A stretch of DNA of 64,000 bases from Coxiella sp. RIFCSPHIGHO2_12_FULL_42_15 (GCA_001797285.1 MGOZ01000050.1:44711-108710); one strand, 5' to 3'; counted from the stretch's first letter, positions 1 through 8,873 are shown. Made by a program: numbers and translations. Notes: generated from the letters alone by a model not told the origin.

Positions 1-149
1 ATAAATATTTTGGTGAAAATGATCGTGCCATTAGAAGCTAACCCTCTCCTAGCCTCTCCCTCAAGCGGGAGAGGGACGCTCGACAGTGAGCACCATTGCC
101 GGTAAGACAATTAAAATAGTTTATTTTTACCAAAATATTTATCTGAAAC
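1..149. mobile_element. MITE-like element, copy 1 (cut by window edge)
   Basis: The copy reads inward from a terminal repeat at position 1, which lacks its outermost bases, to the matching inverted repeat ending near 148 (TTTATCTGAAA). The same element lies inverted at 20589-20749 with nearly identical internal sequence, including a purine-rich hairpin (left arm CCTCTCCT, right arm AGGGAGAG). It encodes no transposase, so it is a non-autonomous element by inference. It ends about 20 bp before the true start of the following gene. A longer reading frame that starts inside it at 86 is an artefact. Confidence 0.75.
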
Positions 150-169
150 ACTACATAAGGACATGGCGT

Positions 170-1339
170 ATGAAAATAAAAATTTTATATCCTCAAACCC
201 TGGGCGTTAGCCCAGGAACTTTACGCCATGGGGGTTTCCCAAGGGGGAGAAAGCGAATTCTCCCCCTTGGGTCGCCGTTCGCGAGGGTTTCCCGAGCAGG
301 CGAAATTCATATAGGAAAAATACCCCGGGCGTCAGCCCGGGGATTTTTATTATTACTGTTGTTATTTCCTTCTGTTATTTTTGCCAATGAGGTGGCTTTT
401 GGTGGTCAGGGGGCCATACCGATTCCCATGACGCCATCACCGATTTTGCTGCAAGATGCGCATATTGTGATTACTGGAAACAATATTAATTCCAATGAGT
501 TGGATGGCAGTTGGCAATACGCTTGTGATTACACCTTTAAAAATAACACAGATCAAACGGTTCAGGTAAAAATGGGGTTTCCCTTTCCTGTCAAAGATAG
601 CATTACCGAAATTTCCATTCCCAAGGGGCAGCGACTCAATAAAGGTGATCCTATGGTGTATGATTTTCATGTTACGGTAGAAGGAAAGCCCATCACGCCG
701 ACGAATTATCGCGTGCCTGTTAAAAAAGCATTAGATTATAAAGGGGCTTATTTGTGGGAGGTGACGTTTCAACCGCAGCAAATTTTGCATATTCATCACG
801 ATTATGTGACCGGTGTTACCGTGAATGACATGGGCCAATCGTTTGTCAATTATGTTTTACAAAATGGGGGTTTGTGGCAAAAAGGGAAAATGGCTTCTGC
901 TACAGTAGAAGTCATTCCAAATACACCCACGCGATTTTGCCATGAAATTGAAGAAAACCATCCATCAACGAATTTACCTGGCGTCAAAATCAGTGGTGAT
1001 AAAAGCGATCGTCGTTATCAATGGCATTTGACGCGGTTTTCTCCCGCGAAAGATTTGCACGCATGCCTACTGACCGGTAGAGATTATATTCGTTATCGCG
1101 TGGTTTATCCGATCGCGCAGGGCAGTGATAGCATTCCATTAAATACGATTACGGCGGAACAATTGCGATTTTTACAAAATGCTATTTACGCGCAATACGG
1201 CCAACATTTTCAAGATGCACAGATGCAGGCTTTTTTTAATTCGCAGTGGTGGTATGAATCCAACCTCAATTATTCCGATCGTATGCTAGCGCCAGACGAC
1301 AAAACGGCTTTGGCGTTAATTAAAAAGTATGCGCCTTAG
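170..1339 (+). CDS. Exported DUF4424/YARHG-domain protein with repeat inserted in its signal peptide
   Basis: A 389-residue predicted exported protein. The start is ATG 170, preceded by AAGG at 157-160; the upstream GTG at 86 lies in the MITE and has no ribosome site. The N-terminus MKIKILY is followed by about 51 residues encoded by repeat family B, and only then by the hydrophobic core LLLLLLFPSVIFA and a plausible signal-peptidase site before NEVAFGG. The original gene was therefore probably MKIKILY plus LLLLLLFPSVIFA, and the insertion kept the frame. The mature N-terminal part resembles DUF4424 (FGGQGAIPIPM, then FPFPVKD). The last 75 residues match the YARHG domain (LRFLQNAIYAQYG, then QWWY). 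Its function is unknown; a periplasmic or surface location is inferred. Family names were assigned by eye. Confidence 0.75.
   Translation: MKIKILYPQTLGVSPGTLRHGGFPRGRKRILPLGSPFARVSRAGEIHIGKIPRASARGFLLLLLLFPSVIFANEVAFGGQGAIPIPMTPSPILLQDAHIVITGNNINSNELDGSWQYACDYTFKNNTDQTVQVKMGFPFPVKDSITEISIPKGQRLNKGDPMVYDFHVTVEGKPITPTNYRVPVKKALDYKGAYLWEVTFQPQQILHIHHDYVTGVTVNDMGQSFVNYVLQNGGLWQKGKMASATVEVIPNTPTRFCHEIEENHPSTNLPGVKISGDKSDRRYQWHLTRFSPAKDLHACLLTGRDYIRYRVVYPIAQGSDSIPLNTITAEQLRFLQNAIYAQYGQHFQDAQMQAFFNSQWWYESNLNYSDRMLAPDDKTALALIKKYAP
194..350 (+). repeat. Repeat family B, copy 1, inside a coding sequence
   Basis: A 157-bp element with three inverted repeats: CCTGGGC/GCCCAGG at the left end, CCAAGGGGGAGAA facing TTCTCCCCCTTGG in the middle, and CCCCGGGC/GCCCGGGG followed by ATTTTT at the right end. 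It is about 90% alike by eye to 58688-58842 and also matches the shortened inverted copy at 63849-63937. Here it is translated in frame as part of the signal peptide of the surrounding gene. The right-hand hairpin plus T run looks like an intrinsic terminator, so it may lower expression. Confidence 0.85.
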
Positions 1340-1369
1340 TCCTAATAGCGAGTTGAAATGATCTAAAAA

Positions 1370-1393
1370 TGATAGTATCATATGATAGTATCA
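1370..1393. promoter_or_regulatory. Tandem palindromic operator upstream of fic
   Basis: Two identical 11-bp palindromes, TGATAGTATCA, lie at 1370-1380 and 1383-1393, with centres 13 bp apart, 33 bp before the fic start. The arrangement is typical of a dimeric repressor site. Which protein binds is unknown; autoregulation by the Fic protein, whose C-terminus looks like a winged helix, is one possibility. Confidence 0.55.
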
Positions 1394-1425
1394 TCTTACG
1401 TGATTTTTCGTAGGGACTTGATTTA

Positions 1426-2391
1426 ATGAAAAATCCTCCCTTCTCTATTACCAATAATATTCTTAATGCTGCTATGCGGGTGACCCATTTATTGGGTGAA
1501 CTCGATGGGTTGAGTATCACGAAACCTAAAGTCATGCTGAGGAAGTCGAACACCATAAAAACCATACAGGCTTCTTTAGCGATTGAAGGCAATACGCTTT
1601 CATTAGAGCAGGTCAGTGATATTCTGGAGGGTGTCCCTGTGCTTGGGCCCGAAAAAGATATTTTAGAAGTTAAAAACGCCATTGTCGTTTATGAAAAATT
1701 TTCAACGTTTCATTTTAATTCTCTCATTGATTTGAAAAAGGCGCATCATCTCTTGATGCAAGGGTTGATAACGGAGGCAGGATGTTTTCGTTCTAGTAAT
1801 GTCGGTGTTTTTGCAGGGTCGAATGTAGCGCATGTAGCGCCGCAGCATAAAATGGTTCCTAACTTGATGAAGGATTTATTTTCCTTTTTAAAAAGAAAAG
1901 ACGGAATATCATTATTAATAAAATCTTGCATTTTTCACTATGAACTTGAATTTATACACCCATTTAGTGATGGTAATGGTCGTATGGGGAGATTGTGGCA
2001 GCACCTGATTCTTTTTGCTTATCATCGTGTTTTTGAGTATGTGGTTGTTGAAACGTTAATTAAAAACAAACAAAAAGAGTATTATGCGGTGCTTGGCGAG
2101 TGTGACCGCAATGCTGAGTCTACTGCTTTTATCGAATTTTCATTGAATCTCATAGAGCAAGCCTTGTGGAGTTACCGGGATCATCTTCAATATCAACCAA
2201 AAACACCCGCTGATCGATTGAGCATGGCAAGGCAACAACTCAATAAAAATTTTTCCAGAAAAGATTACCTCATGCTTTTTAAAAACATCTCAACGGCAAC
2301 AGCGAGTCGTGATTTGAAGTTTGGGATTGAACAAGGGTTTCTAGAAAAAAACGGTGACAGACGAGTGACCACTTATTATTTTAAGTATTGA
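1426..2391 (+). CDS. Fic-domain protein (probable AMP-transferase or related)
   Basis: A 321-residue Fic protein. The core motif HPFSDGNGRMGR (178-189) contains the catalytic His178 and the phosphate-binding DGNGR loop, so it appears active. An N-terminal inhibitory-helix motif SLAIEGN (50-56, Glu54) is present, as in class II Fic proteins that block their own ATP site. The last 80 residues (around RKDYLMLFKN, then RDLKFGIEQGFL) resemble a winged-helix DNA-binding segment, as in Fic proteins that double as regulators. ATG 1426 follows AGGGA at 1412-1416. A tandem palindrome precedes it, and the DUF4143 ATPase gene follows 31 bp after its stop. The substrate is unknown. Confidence 0.88.
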   Translation: MKNPPFSITNNILNAAMRVTHLLGELDGLSITKPKVMLRKSNTIKTIQASLAIEGNTLSLEQVSDILEGVPVLGPEKDILEVKNAIVVYEKFSTFHFNSLIDLKKAHHLLMQGLITEAGCFRSSNVGVFAGSNVAHVAPQHKMVPNLMKDLFSFLKRKDGISLLIKSCIFHYELEFIHPFSDGNGRMGRLWQHLILFAYHRVFEYVVVETLIKNKQKEYYAVLGECDRNAESTAFIEFSLNLIEQALWSYRDHLQYQPKTPADRLSMARQQLNKNFSRKDYLMLFKNISTATASRDLKFGIEQGFLEKNGDRRVTTYYFKY

Positions 2392-2420
2392 CTATTTTAA
2401 GCTGCTAACTTAAAATAGTC
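2390..2420 (+). promoter_or_regulatory. 12-bp perfect hairpin over the fic stop / ATPase start junction
   Basis: GACTATTTTAAG (2390-2401) pairs perfectly with CTTAAAATAGTC (2409-2420) around a 7-nt loop. The left arm overlaps the fic stop codon and the right arm ends 2 bp before the ATPase ATG, where a ribosome site should be. No T run follows, so it is more likely a translational switch (opened by ribosomes finishing fic) or an mRNA stabiliser than a terminator. Confidence 0.5.
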
Positions 2421-2422
2421 GG

Positions 2423-3637
2423 ATGTTTATTCCTCGAGATATGGCGCATGAGCTGGAAAAATCCCCCGCTTGGATCCAAGTGTTATTAGGTCCTCGGCAG
2501 TGTGGGAAAAGCACCTTATTGGCTTCATTTTTACATGAAAAAGGGTTTCAAGAAGCCAATTTTGATGATTTGCAATTGCGACGATGGGCGAATCAAGACC
2601 CCGCGCTTTTTCTACAACAATTTGAATTACCTTTGATTTTGGATGAAGTTCAATATGTTCCTCATCTTTTTCCGGAGCTTAAAAAACAGGTCGATGCGCT
2701 TAAACGAACCGCCGTTTTCCAATCGGTCCCATCCGTGGAGAATAAACGAGTTTTATTTTGTTTGACGGGATCCAATCAGATTTTAATGGACAAAAATATC
2801 AAAGAAAGCCTAGCTGGGCGAGCCTCTTACTATTATTTAAATACGCTGACCGTTCATGAAATTGTAAGCGCATTACCAGAAACCCATATTAAAACCATTC
2901 TTTTCAAAGGAGGGTGGCCGGAACTTTATACCAACCACCGGTTATCGACTGTTACGTATTTAAATGATTATATTCGCAGCTATGTTGAAAAAGATATTGT
3001 CATCAGTGCAGGAATACAAAAACTGACTGAATTTCACACCATACTAGGGTTATTAGCGGCAAGGACGGGGCAGTTGGTGAATTATTCCGATATTGCCAAA
3101 GACAGTGGCGTTCGATCAGTCACGTTGAAAGAATGGGTGGGGTTTCTCGAGCGGGCAGATTTAGTCTATTTGTTAAGATCTTATTCAAGCAATCTGAATC
3201 AACGATTGATTAAAACGCCGAAGCTCTATTTTTTGGATACGGGGTTGGCAACACGATTACAGGGATGGTCTGATGGGATTCCCTTGTGGAACAGTCCGCA
3301 AATTGGCGCATTATTCGAAACGTTAGTCCTAGCGGAAATGGTAAAATTCATTCGTAATTATCGGAAAGATTGGCGCTTATTTTTGTGGCGTACGAAAGAA
3401 GGGGAAGAAATTGATTTTATTTTACAAACGTCTCAGGGGGTGACCCATGCATTTGAAGTTAAGCTTTCGATTCAAGCCGTACCAAGTCAGATCAGTTATC
3501 CAACCGCGTACCGAAAAGAATTTTCGCCTAGCGTGCCATTAGTGATCGTTACTTTTGGAGGGCGTCGATGGCGATTATCGAATGAATGTTTGGTTTTGCC
3601 GATTGTTGAGTTGCATGACTATCTGATGGGGGTGTAG
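2423..3637 (+). CDS. AAA-family ATPase with C-terminal DUF4143
   Basis: A 404-residue protein of the widespread AAA/DUF4143 family. The Walker A motif GPRQCGKST (23-31) and a Walker-B-like LILDEVQY segment near residue 73 are present. The C-terminal half has the DUF4143 signature, including a nuclease-like pattern (GEEIDFIL, then FEVKLS) reminiscent of PD-(D/E)XK folds. No clear Shine-Dalgarno precedes ATG 2423 because a hairpin covers the region, and ATG 2441 is an alternative start. The role of the family is not established; members are common in accessory regions and are sometimes linked with toxin-antitoxin genes. Co-transcription with fic is likely. Confidence 0.85.
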   Translation: MFIPRDMAHELEKSPAWIQVLLGPRQCGKSTLLASFLHEKGFQEANFDDLQLRRWANQDPALFLQQFELPLILDEVQYVPHLFPELKKQVDALKRTAVFQSVPSVENKRVLFCLTGSNQILMDKNIKESLAGRASYYYLNTLTVHEIVSALPETHIKTILFKGGWPELYTNHRLSTVTYLNDYIRSYVEKDIVISAGIQKLTEFHTILGLLAARTGQLVNYSDIAKDSGVRSVTLKEWVGFLERADLVYLLRSYSSNLNQRLIKTPKLYFLDTGLATRLQGWSDGIPLWNSPQIGALFETLVLAEMVKFIRNYRKDWRLFLWRTKEGEEIDFILQTSQGVTHAFEVKLSIQAVPSQISYPTAYRKEFSPSVPLVIVTFGGRRWRLSNECLVLPIVELHDYLMGV

Positions 3638-3642
3638 CCTCG

Positions 3643-3681
3643 GACAGGAATTCCCCACCTTCCGATGGGAAATTTCCTGTC
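3643..3681. repeat. Small hairpin repeat (copy 1)
   Basis: GACAGGAATT... pairs with ...AATTTCCTGTC around a centre containing CTTCCGATGGG. A close relative lies at 37874-37909 after cyoE. Both sit just past a stop codon. Here the hairpin lies between converging genes (the ATPase and gltA) and could end transcription from either side, although no long T run is present. Between it and the gltA stop (3682-3745) nothing else was recognised. Confidence 0.55.
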
Positions 3682-3745
3682 GTCCAATCTGCAATAGGAT
3701 TGCGTTATAGCCGATGTCAGTTCATTTTCCAACGGGAGAAGCGTA

Positions 3746-5035
3746 TTATTTTCTTTTGTCCAACGAAACCACATCGCGTTGTTGGTTACCGGTATAGCAC
3801 TGTCGGGGTCGTGTGAGTCGGTGATTGGGGTCACTGATCATTTCCATCCAATGCGAAATCCATCCCACCGTACGCGCCAGCGCAAAAATGACGGTAAACA
3901 TATTCGCTGGAATGCCGAGCGCACTTAAGGTAATACCCGAATAAAAATCCACGTTGGGGTATAATTTCTTTTCTACAAAGTAGGGATCTTCCAGTGCGAT
4001 TTTTTCTAATTTCATGGCGAGTTTGAACAGAGGTTCATTTTTGCGACCCACCGCTTCCAATACTTCATGCGCTGTTTCGCGCATCACGGTGGCGCGTGGA
4101 TCGTAATTTTTATAAACGCGATGACCAAAGCCCATGAGTCGGAAAGGATCGTCTTTGTCTTTGGCTTTCTTAATGTATTCTTCAATACGGGATTCATCAC
4201 CAATGACATTGAGCATGCGTAAGCACGCTTCATTTGCGCCACCATGGGCAGGCCCCCACAAGGCTGCAATACCAGAAGAAATACACGCAAACGGGTTAGC
4301 GCCCGTTGAGCCTGCTGCACGAACGACGGTTGTGGACGCGTTTTGTTCGTGATCCGCATGCAAGGTGAAAATGCGATCAATTGCGCGTGCTAATACGGGA
4401 TTGGGGTCTTTGGTGCTGTGCGGTTTGCTAAACATCATGTAAAGAAAATTGTCGGCATAATTTAAATCTTCACGTGGGTGCATGAATGGTTCACCGATGG
4501 AATAGCGATAGCACATTGCCGCGATGTTGGGCATTTTACCCACTAAACGAACGGCGGCAGACAGTCGATCGGCTGGATTAGTAATATCCATCGCTTCATG
4601 ATAAAACGCCGATAGTGCACCCACCACACCCACCATAATGGCCATGGGATGAGCATCGCGACGAAAACCGGTAAAAAAGGTTGTGATTTGATCATGGAGG
4701 CTTTGATGGTTTTTGATCGAGTCAATGAAGGCATTTTTTTGTGATTTTGTGGGCAGTTCGCCGTGCATTAGCAGGTAACACACTTCCATATAGTCAGAAT
4801 GGTAAGCCAGCTGATCGATGGGGTAGCCGCGATACAACAATATCCCTTTGTTGCCATCAATGTAGGTGATTTTGGATTCACACGCGGCGGTGGAATAAAA
4901 TCCAATATCCAATGTATAAACACCATGGCCGCCTAATTCTTTGACATCGATCACATCGTATCCCAGTGTTCCCGAATAAATGGGGAGATCAACGATTTTA
5001 TTTTCAAAGGATAATGTTGCAATTCGATTGGACAT
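3746..5035 (-). CDS. gltA: Citrate synthase
   Basis: A 429-residue protein that condenses acetyl-CoA with oxaloacetate in the first step of the TCA cycle. Its length matches E. coli GltA. The type II hallmarks are visible: [15 protein letters not shown] N-terminal text, [10 protein letters not shown] with the conserved His, [13 protein letters not shown] with the catalytic His, and a C-terminal RPRQCYTG. On the minus strand GAGGT lies 6 nt before the ATG at 5035 (MSNRIATL). An upstream in-frame TTG at 5047 would overlap that ribosome site and was rejected. It is divergent from the sdh-suc block, as in other Legionellales. Confidence 0.97.
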   Translation of the reverse strand: MSNRIATLSFENKIVDLPIYSGTLGYDVIDVKELGGHGVYTLDIGFYSTAACESKITYIDGNKGILLYRGYPIDQLAYHSDYMEVCYLLMHGELPTKSQKNAFIDSIKNHQSLHDQITTFFTGFRRDAHPMAIMVGVVGALSAFYHEAMDITNPADRLSAAVRLVGKMPNIAAMCYRYSIGEPFMHPREDLNYADNFLYMMFSKPHSTKDPNPVLARAIDRIFTLHADHEQNASTTVVRAAGSTGANPFACISSGIAALWGPAHGGANEACLRMLNVIGDESRIEEYIKKAKDKDDPFRLMGFGHRVYKNYDPRATVMRETAHEVLEAVGRKNEPLFKLAMKLEKIALEDPYFVEKKLYPNVDFYSGITLSALGIPANMFTVIFALARTVGWISHWMEMISDPNHRLTRPRQCYTGNQQRDVVSLDKRK

Positions 5036-5063
5036 AAAATACCTCAAATTTTGTAATCCTAGG

Positions 5064-5212
5064 GGGTGTAGCCTTGCATTGATGTAATTAGTGCATACTC
5101 AAGGTTCGCGGGTCCTGCCGCTCGCCATCTCGCTGCTCGGCTTCGCCTGCGCGGCAAGATCTCTGGCTCGCGTCACCCGCTTTGCAGCATACATTAATCC
5201 GAGGCTACACCC
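5064..5212 (-). mobile_element. Repeat family A, full copy with 8-bp target duplication
   Basis: A 149-bp element bounded by perfect 11-bp inverted ends, GGGTGTAGCCT (5064-5074) and AGGCTACACCC (5202-5212). It is flanked exactly by a direct repeat ATCCTAGG at 5056-5063 and 5213-5220, which fits a target-site duplication. The internal sequence matches 12942-13092 and 15245-15395 in the opposite orientation. It has no coding capacity. It is best read as a MITE-like element mobilised by a transposase elsewhere. Confidence 0.8.
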
Positions 5213-5275
5213 ATCCTAGGTTCTGGAAACGGTGCTCCCAACTATAGACAAATCACTGACTATTTTCCATCTTCC

Positions 5276-5321
5276 GGCGTCACCCGCTTTGCAGCAGATA
5301 CATGAATCCGAGGCTACGCCC
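5276..5321 (-). repeat. Repeat family A, terminal fragment
   Basis: The roughly 46 bp match one end of family A (GTCACCCGCTTTGCAGC through GAGGCTACGCC). It lies about 60 bp downstream of the full copy. The stretch between them (5221-5275) shows nothing recognisable. Confidence 0.7.
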
Positions 5322-5369
5322 CTGCGAACAGAATAACATTTTACCCTTTAAACTAAGGCTGAATAATGT

Positions 5370-5378
5370 TGCTATAAT
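5370..5378 (+). promoter_or_regulatory. Extended -10 promoter, distal sdhC candidate
   Basis: TGC immediately precedes TATAAT (5373-5378), forming an extended -10 about 190 bp before sdhC. No good -35 box is visible at 17 bp, which extended -10 promoters can tolerate. It probably adds to the proximal promoter at 5461-5489. Confidence 0.4.
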
Positions 5379-5398
5379 GGGGGCTGAACCATAGCCCG

Positions 5399-5451
5399 CT
5401 AGGGCACTTCGTGTGGCCGTCATCTTCAAAAAGCAAAAGGATATCCGCGTG
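5399..5451 (-). repeat. Repeat family C fragment in the sdhC leader
   Basis: The stretch around AGGGCACTTCGTGTGGCCGT and CATCTTCAAAAAGCAA matches, inverted, the left part of the family C copy at 55165-55365. Only one arm is present. It lies between the two candidate sdhC promoters. Confidence 0.6.
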
Positions 5452-5460
5452 CAGAGGTGT

Positions 5461-5489
5461 TTGTGTTCCGATTCCAATGTGGCTATAAT
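5461..5489 (+). promoter_or_regulatory. Proximal sdhC promoter
   Basis: TTGTGT (5461-5466) and TATAAT (5484-5489) are separated by 17 bp, a sound sigma-70 arrangement. Transcription would start near 5496, giving a leader of about 70 nt to the GTG start of sdhC. Confidence 0.55.
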
Positions 5490-5564
5490 TAGCCCGCCTG
5501 CCACCCGGGCGTTTCGCTTTGATATCCTGAATACCCATATTTATTTCAACGAGGACGATAAACT

Positions 5565-5939
5565 GTGAACAAAACCAGACCAGTCAACCTTGATTTGACT
5601 CAATTTCGGTTTCCGCCAATGGCGATTGTTTCTATTTGCCATCGTATTTCGGGCGTTCTACTTTTTTTATTTATCCCCATCTTGATTTACTTTTTACACC
5701 AAACTTTACTTTCTCCTGAGCATTTTGCAACCGCGTTAAATACGTTACAAAAGGGTGGGATGCGTTTTCTGTTTTGGGTGATGATGTGCGTCACTTTATT
5801 TCATTTGGTTGCGGGTGTTCGACATTTAATCATGGATATGGGATTCGGTGAATCCGTGACGGCAGGACGCAATAGCGCCATCGCTGTATTTATTATCGCG
5901 ATTATTCTTTTTATCTTAGTGGGAGTTTGGCTATGGTAA
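5565..5939 (+). CDS. sdhC: Succinate dehydrogenase cytochrome b556 subunit
   Basis: A 124-residue membrane anchor of succinate dehydrogenase that binds haem b and quinone with SdhD. It has three hydrophobic helices. SICHRISG carries the conserved Ser and Arg of the quinone site, and FHLVAGVRHLIMD carries the haem-ligand His region. The start is GTG 5565 with GAGGA at 5551-5555. Its end overlaps sdhD, and it opens the sdhCDAB-sucAB operon. Confidence 0.93.
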   Translation: MNKTRPVNLDLTQFRFPPMAIVSICHRISGVLLFLFIPILIYFLHQTLLSPEHFATALNTLQKGGMRFLFWVMMCVTLFHLVAGVRHLIMDMGFGESVTAGRNSAIAVFIIAIILFILVGVWLW

Positions 5940-6268
5940 GGCAAATCAATCGCAGTGGATTATTAGATTGGGTTGTGCAGCGTTGCACAGCGGTGATTGT
6001 GGGTGTTTATGCGATTTTTTTGATGTTGTATTTATTCGCCCATCCTGCTTTATCTTATGATGCATGGACCTCGTTATTTTCCGATGTATGGATGCGAATG
6101 GCGACGGTGACTGTTTTGGTGAGTGTGCTGTGGCACGCGTGGATAGGATTGTGGACGGTATTTACCGATTACATAAAAGTAAAGCCCGTTCGATTATTAA
6201 TAGAAATGATCGTTATTTTATTGTTGCTTGCCTATTTTATTTGGGTGTTAGAAATATTATGGCGCTAA
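5933..6268 (+). CDS. sdhD: Succinate dehydrogenase hydrophobic membrane anchor
   Basis: A 111-residue inner-membrane anchor with three transmembrane segments. LWHAWIGLWTVFTDYIK holds the conserved His for haem and the Asp-Tyr pair of the quinone site. ATG 5933 is chosen because GGGAG lies at 5921-5925, 7 nt upstream; an in-frame TTG at 5927 is too close to that site. It overlaps the sdhC end by 7 bp, which implies coupled translation. Confidence 0.92.
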   Translation: MVRQINRSGLLDWVVQRCTAVIVGVYAIFLMLYLFAHPALSYDAWTSLFSDVWMRMATVTVLVSVLWHAWIGLWTVFTDYIKVKPVRLLIEMIVILLLLAYFIWVLEILWR

Positions 6269-6282
6269 AAGGATAAGAAGTT

Positions 6283-8046
6283 ATGAATCATATTCCAGTA
6301 AAAGAATACGATGCGGTGATTGTGGGTGCGGGTGGTGCCGGTATGCGTGCTTCTTTACAAATGGCACAATCAAAATATAAAGTCGCGGTTATTTCAAAAG
6401 TATTTCCCACGCGTTCTCATACCGTTTCCGCACAAGGGGGCATCGCGGCGGCACTTGGAAATGTGGTGCCCGATAAATGGCAATGGCACATGTTCGATAC
6501 GATACGGGGCTCTGATTATTTAGCCGATCAAAATGCAGCAGAATACATGTGTAAGCATGCATCGGCCGCAGTGATTGAATTGGAACACATGGGTTTGCCT
6601 TTTTCACGATTAGAAGACGGACGCATTTATCAACGTGCGTTTGGTGGGCATACGCGTGATTTTGGTGGCGAATTGGCGCGACGAACGTGTTCTGCAGCGG
6701 ATAGAACAGGCCATGCATTGTTGCATACCTTGTATCAACAAAATGTCGCGCATAAAACACATTTTTATGATGAATGGTTCAGCATTGATTTGGTCCGTTC
6801 GAAAGAGGGCAAAGGCATTGCGGGTGTGATTGCCATGCATATTGAAACGGGCGAAATTGTTTTTTTCAAATCGCGAGCCACGGTTTTTGCAACGGGCGGT
6901 GCGGGACGTATTTTTTCTTACACGACCAACGCATATACCAATACAGGTGATGGCATTGGTATGGCGTTACGCGCGGGTTTACCCGTGCAAGATATGGAAT
7001 TTTGGCAATTTCACCCTACCGGTATTGCGGGTGCGGGTTGTTTAATTACGGAAGGCGCCCGCGGTGAAGGCGGTTATTTATTAAATGCAGACGGGGAACG
7101 CTTTATGGAACGTTACTCTCCCCATTTAAAAGATTTAGATTGTCGTGATGTGGTGTCACGCTCCAGTATTATGGAAATTCTCGCCGGCCGTGGTTGCGGA
7201 CCGAATAAAGATTATGTGTTATTGAAATTAGATCATCTGGGCGAACAAATATTAAAAGAACGCTTGCCGGGTATTACGGAATTAGCGAAAAAATTTGTAA
7301 ACGTGGATCCCGCCAAAGAACCGATTCCAGTTGTTCCGACGTGTCATTATCAAATGGGTGGTATTGCGACCACGGTGCATGGTGAAGTGGTGACGCACGA
7401 TGCTCAAGGTAAAGATCAAATCGTCGAAGGTTTTTTTGCTGCAGGTGAATGTGCCTGTGTTTCTGTGCATGGCGCTAATCGGTTAGGGACTAATTCTTTA
7501 TTGGATCTAGTCGTTTTTGGTCGTGCGGTCGGTTTATATCTTGAAGAAGCGTTAAAATCCGATTTAACGTTTCGCGATGCAGATCAAGCGGATATCGATC
7601 GTGCTTTAGTGCGTATTCAACGTTGGGAAAATAAAAATAACACGGAAGATCCTGCTGATATTCGCCGTGAAATGAAAAAAGTCATGCAGAACAGTTTCGG
7701 CGTATTTCGTGATGAAAAACCAATGAAAGAAGGTTTAGAGCAATTAAAAGTACTGCAACAAAGGCTGCCGCACGCCAAGTTGGCCGACACCAGTCACGTA
7801 TTTAATTATGCCCGCATTGAATCATTGGAATTAGATAACCTCATGTCGGTTGCGTTGGTAACGGCGATTTCTGCCATACAACGGACAGAAAGCCGTGGCG
7901 CTCATTCACGTTATGACTATAAAGAACGAGATGACGAACGTTGGTTGAAACATACGTTGTGTTTTGCCGACGGTCGCTTGGACTATCGTCCTGTTAATTT
8001 TGCTCCGGAAGACATGGAGCCTTTCCCACTAGCTGAAAGAGATTAG
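6283..8046 (+). CDS. sdhA: Succinate dehydrogenase flavoprotein subunit
   Basis: A 587-residue FAD-carrying catalytic subunit that oxidises succinate to fumarate. The dinucleotide-binding motif [12 protein letters not shown] is near the start, followed by [13 protein letters not shown] with the His that links FAD covalently. Active-site stretches include FHPTG and [19 protein letters not shown]. The length is the usual one for the family (E. coli 588). The ribosome site AAAGGA precedes ATG 6283 after a short gap from sdhD. Confidence 0.98.
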   Translation: MNHIPVKEYDAVIVGAGGAGMRASLQMAQSKYKVAVISKVFPTRSHTVSAQGGIAAALGNVVPDKWQWHMFDTIRGSDYLADQNAAEYMCKHASAAVIELEHMGLPFSRLEDGRIYQRAFGGHTRDFGGELARRTCSAADRTGHALLHTLYQQNVAHKTHFYDEWFSIDLVRSKEGKGIAGVIAMHIETGEIVFFKSRATVFATGGAGRIFSYTTNAYTNTGDGIGMALRAGLPVQDMEFWQFHPTGIAGAGCLITEGARGEGGYLLNADGERFMERYSPHLKDLDCRDVVSRSSIMEILAGRGCGPNKDYVLLKLDHLGEQILKERLPGITELAKKFVNVDPAKEPIPVVPTCHYQMGGIATTVHGEVVTHDAQGKDQIVEGFFAAGECACVSVHGANRLGTNSLLDLVVFGRAVGLYLEEALKSDLTFRDADQADIDRALVRIQRWENKNNTEDPADIRREMKKVMQNSFGVFRDEKPMKEGLEQLKVLQQRLPHAKLADTSHVFNYARIESLELDNLMSVALVTAISAIQRTESRGAHSRYDYKERDDERWLKHTLCFADGRLDYRPVNFAPEDMEPFPLAERD

Positions 8047-8049
8047 TCT

Positions 8050-8775
8050 ATGAATACGACAAAAAGTAGGGTAATGACATTTTCGATTTATCGGTACCAT
8101 CCTGAGAAAGATGAAAAACCTTATCTACAGGATTACACATTGGATATCGGCCTTATCACGGGAAAAATGTTGCTGAATGCATTAGAAGCATTGAAAGAGC
8201 AACATCCAGACCTTGGATTTCGGCGTTCGTGCGGTGAAGGGGTCTGTGGTTCCGACGGAATGAACATCAATGGGAAAAATGGGTTGGCCTGCATCACACA
8301 GTTGCATCAGCTGCCGGATAAAGTCACCCTGCGGCCTTTGCCGGGATTTCCGGTAATTCGCGATCTTATCGTTGATATGGAACAGTTTTACGAACAATGG
8401 CGTAAAGTAAAACCTTACCTGCAAAACCATCAAGAATTACCCGAGAAAGAACGCCTCCAATCTCCCCAGGACCGTGAAAAATTGGATGGTTTATACGAAT
8501 GTATTTTATGCGCCTGTTGCTCCAGTGCATGTCCGTCGTATTGGTGGAACCCAGACAAATTTATTGGGCCGGCAGGTTTATTAGCAGCTTATCGATTTAT
8601 TGTGGACAGTCGAGATACGGAAACACAAGATCGTTTAGATGATTTAAAAGATCGGTTTAGTGTTTTTCGGTGCAGAACCATTATGAACTGCGCGTCGGTT
8701 TGTCCCAAAGGATTAAACCCAACGAAAGCGATTCGGGAAATTCGCACGGAAATGTTACGAGATGGTGATGCGTAG
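8050..8775 (+). CDS. sdhB: Succinate dehydrogenase iron-sulfur subunit
   Basis: A 241-residue subunit that passes electrons from FAD to quinone. The [2Fe-2S] ligands lie in CGEGVCGSDG and the later Cys of LACITQ. The [4Fe-4S] and [3Fe-4S] ligands lie in CILCACCSSACPSYWW and MNCASVCPKGLNP. ATG 8050 is 3 bp after the sdhA stop; an internal ATG at 8074 (MTFSIYRY) is a possible alternative and gives the more usual N-terminus. Confidence 0.97.
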   Translation: MNTTKSRVMTFSIYRYHPEKDEKPYLQDYTLDIGLITGKMLLNALEALKEQHPDLGFRRSCGEGVCGSDGMNINGKNGLACITQLHQLPDKVTLRPLPGFPVIRDLIVDMEQFYEQWRKVKPYLQNHQELPEKERLQSPQDREKLDGLYECILCACCSSACPSYWWNPDKFIGPAGLLAAYRFIVDSRDTETQDRLDDLKDRFSVFRCRTIMNCASVCPKGLNPTKAIREIRTEMLRDGDA

Positions 8776-8873
8776 GTTTGAAGGCAGCCTGAAAACCGAG
8801 TTGTGACCGGCTGCCCAGTGAGAGATCAGGGAGCGGTGACTGAAAAAGAATTTAAAAAAAACAAAGGTTATCT

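Noticed and set aside
86..169. Longer start (GTG 86) for the YARHG protein
   Set aside because: The extension is MITE sequence, there is no ribosome site, and ATG 170 has AAGG at the right distance.
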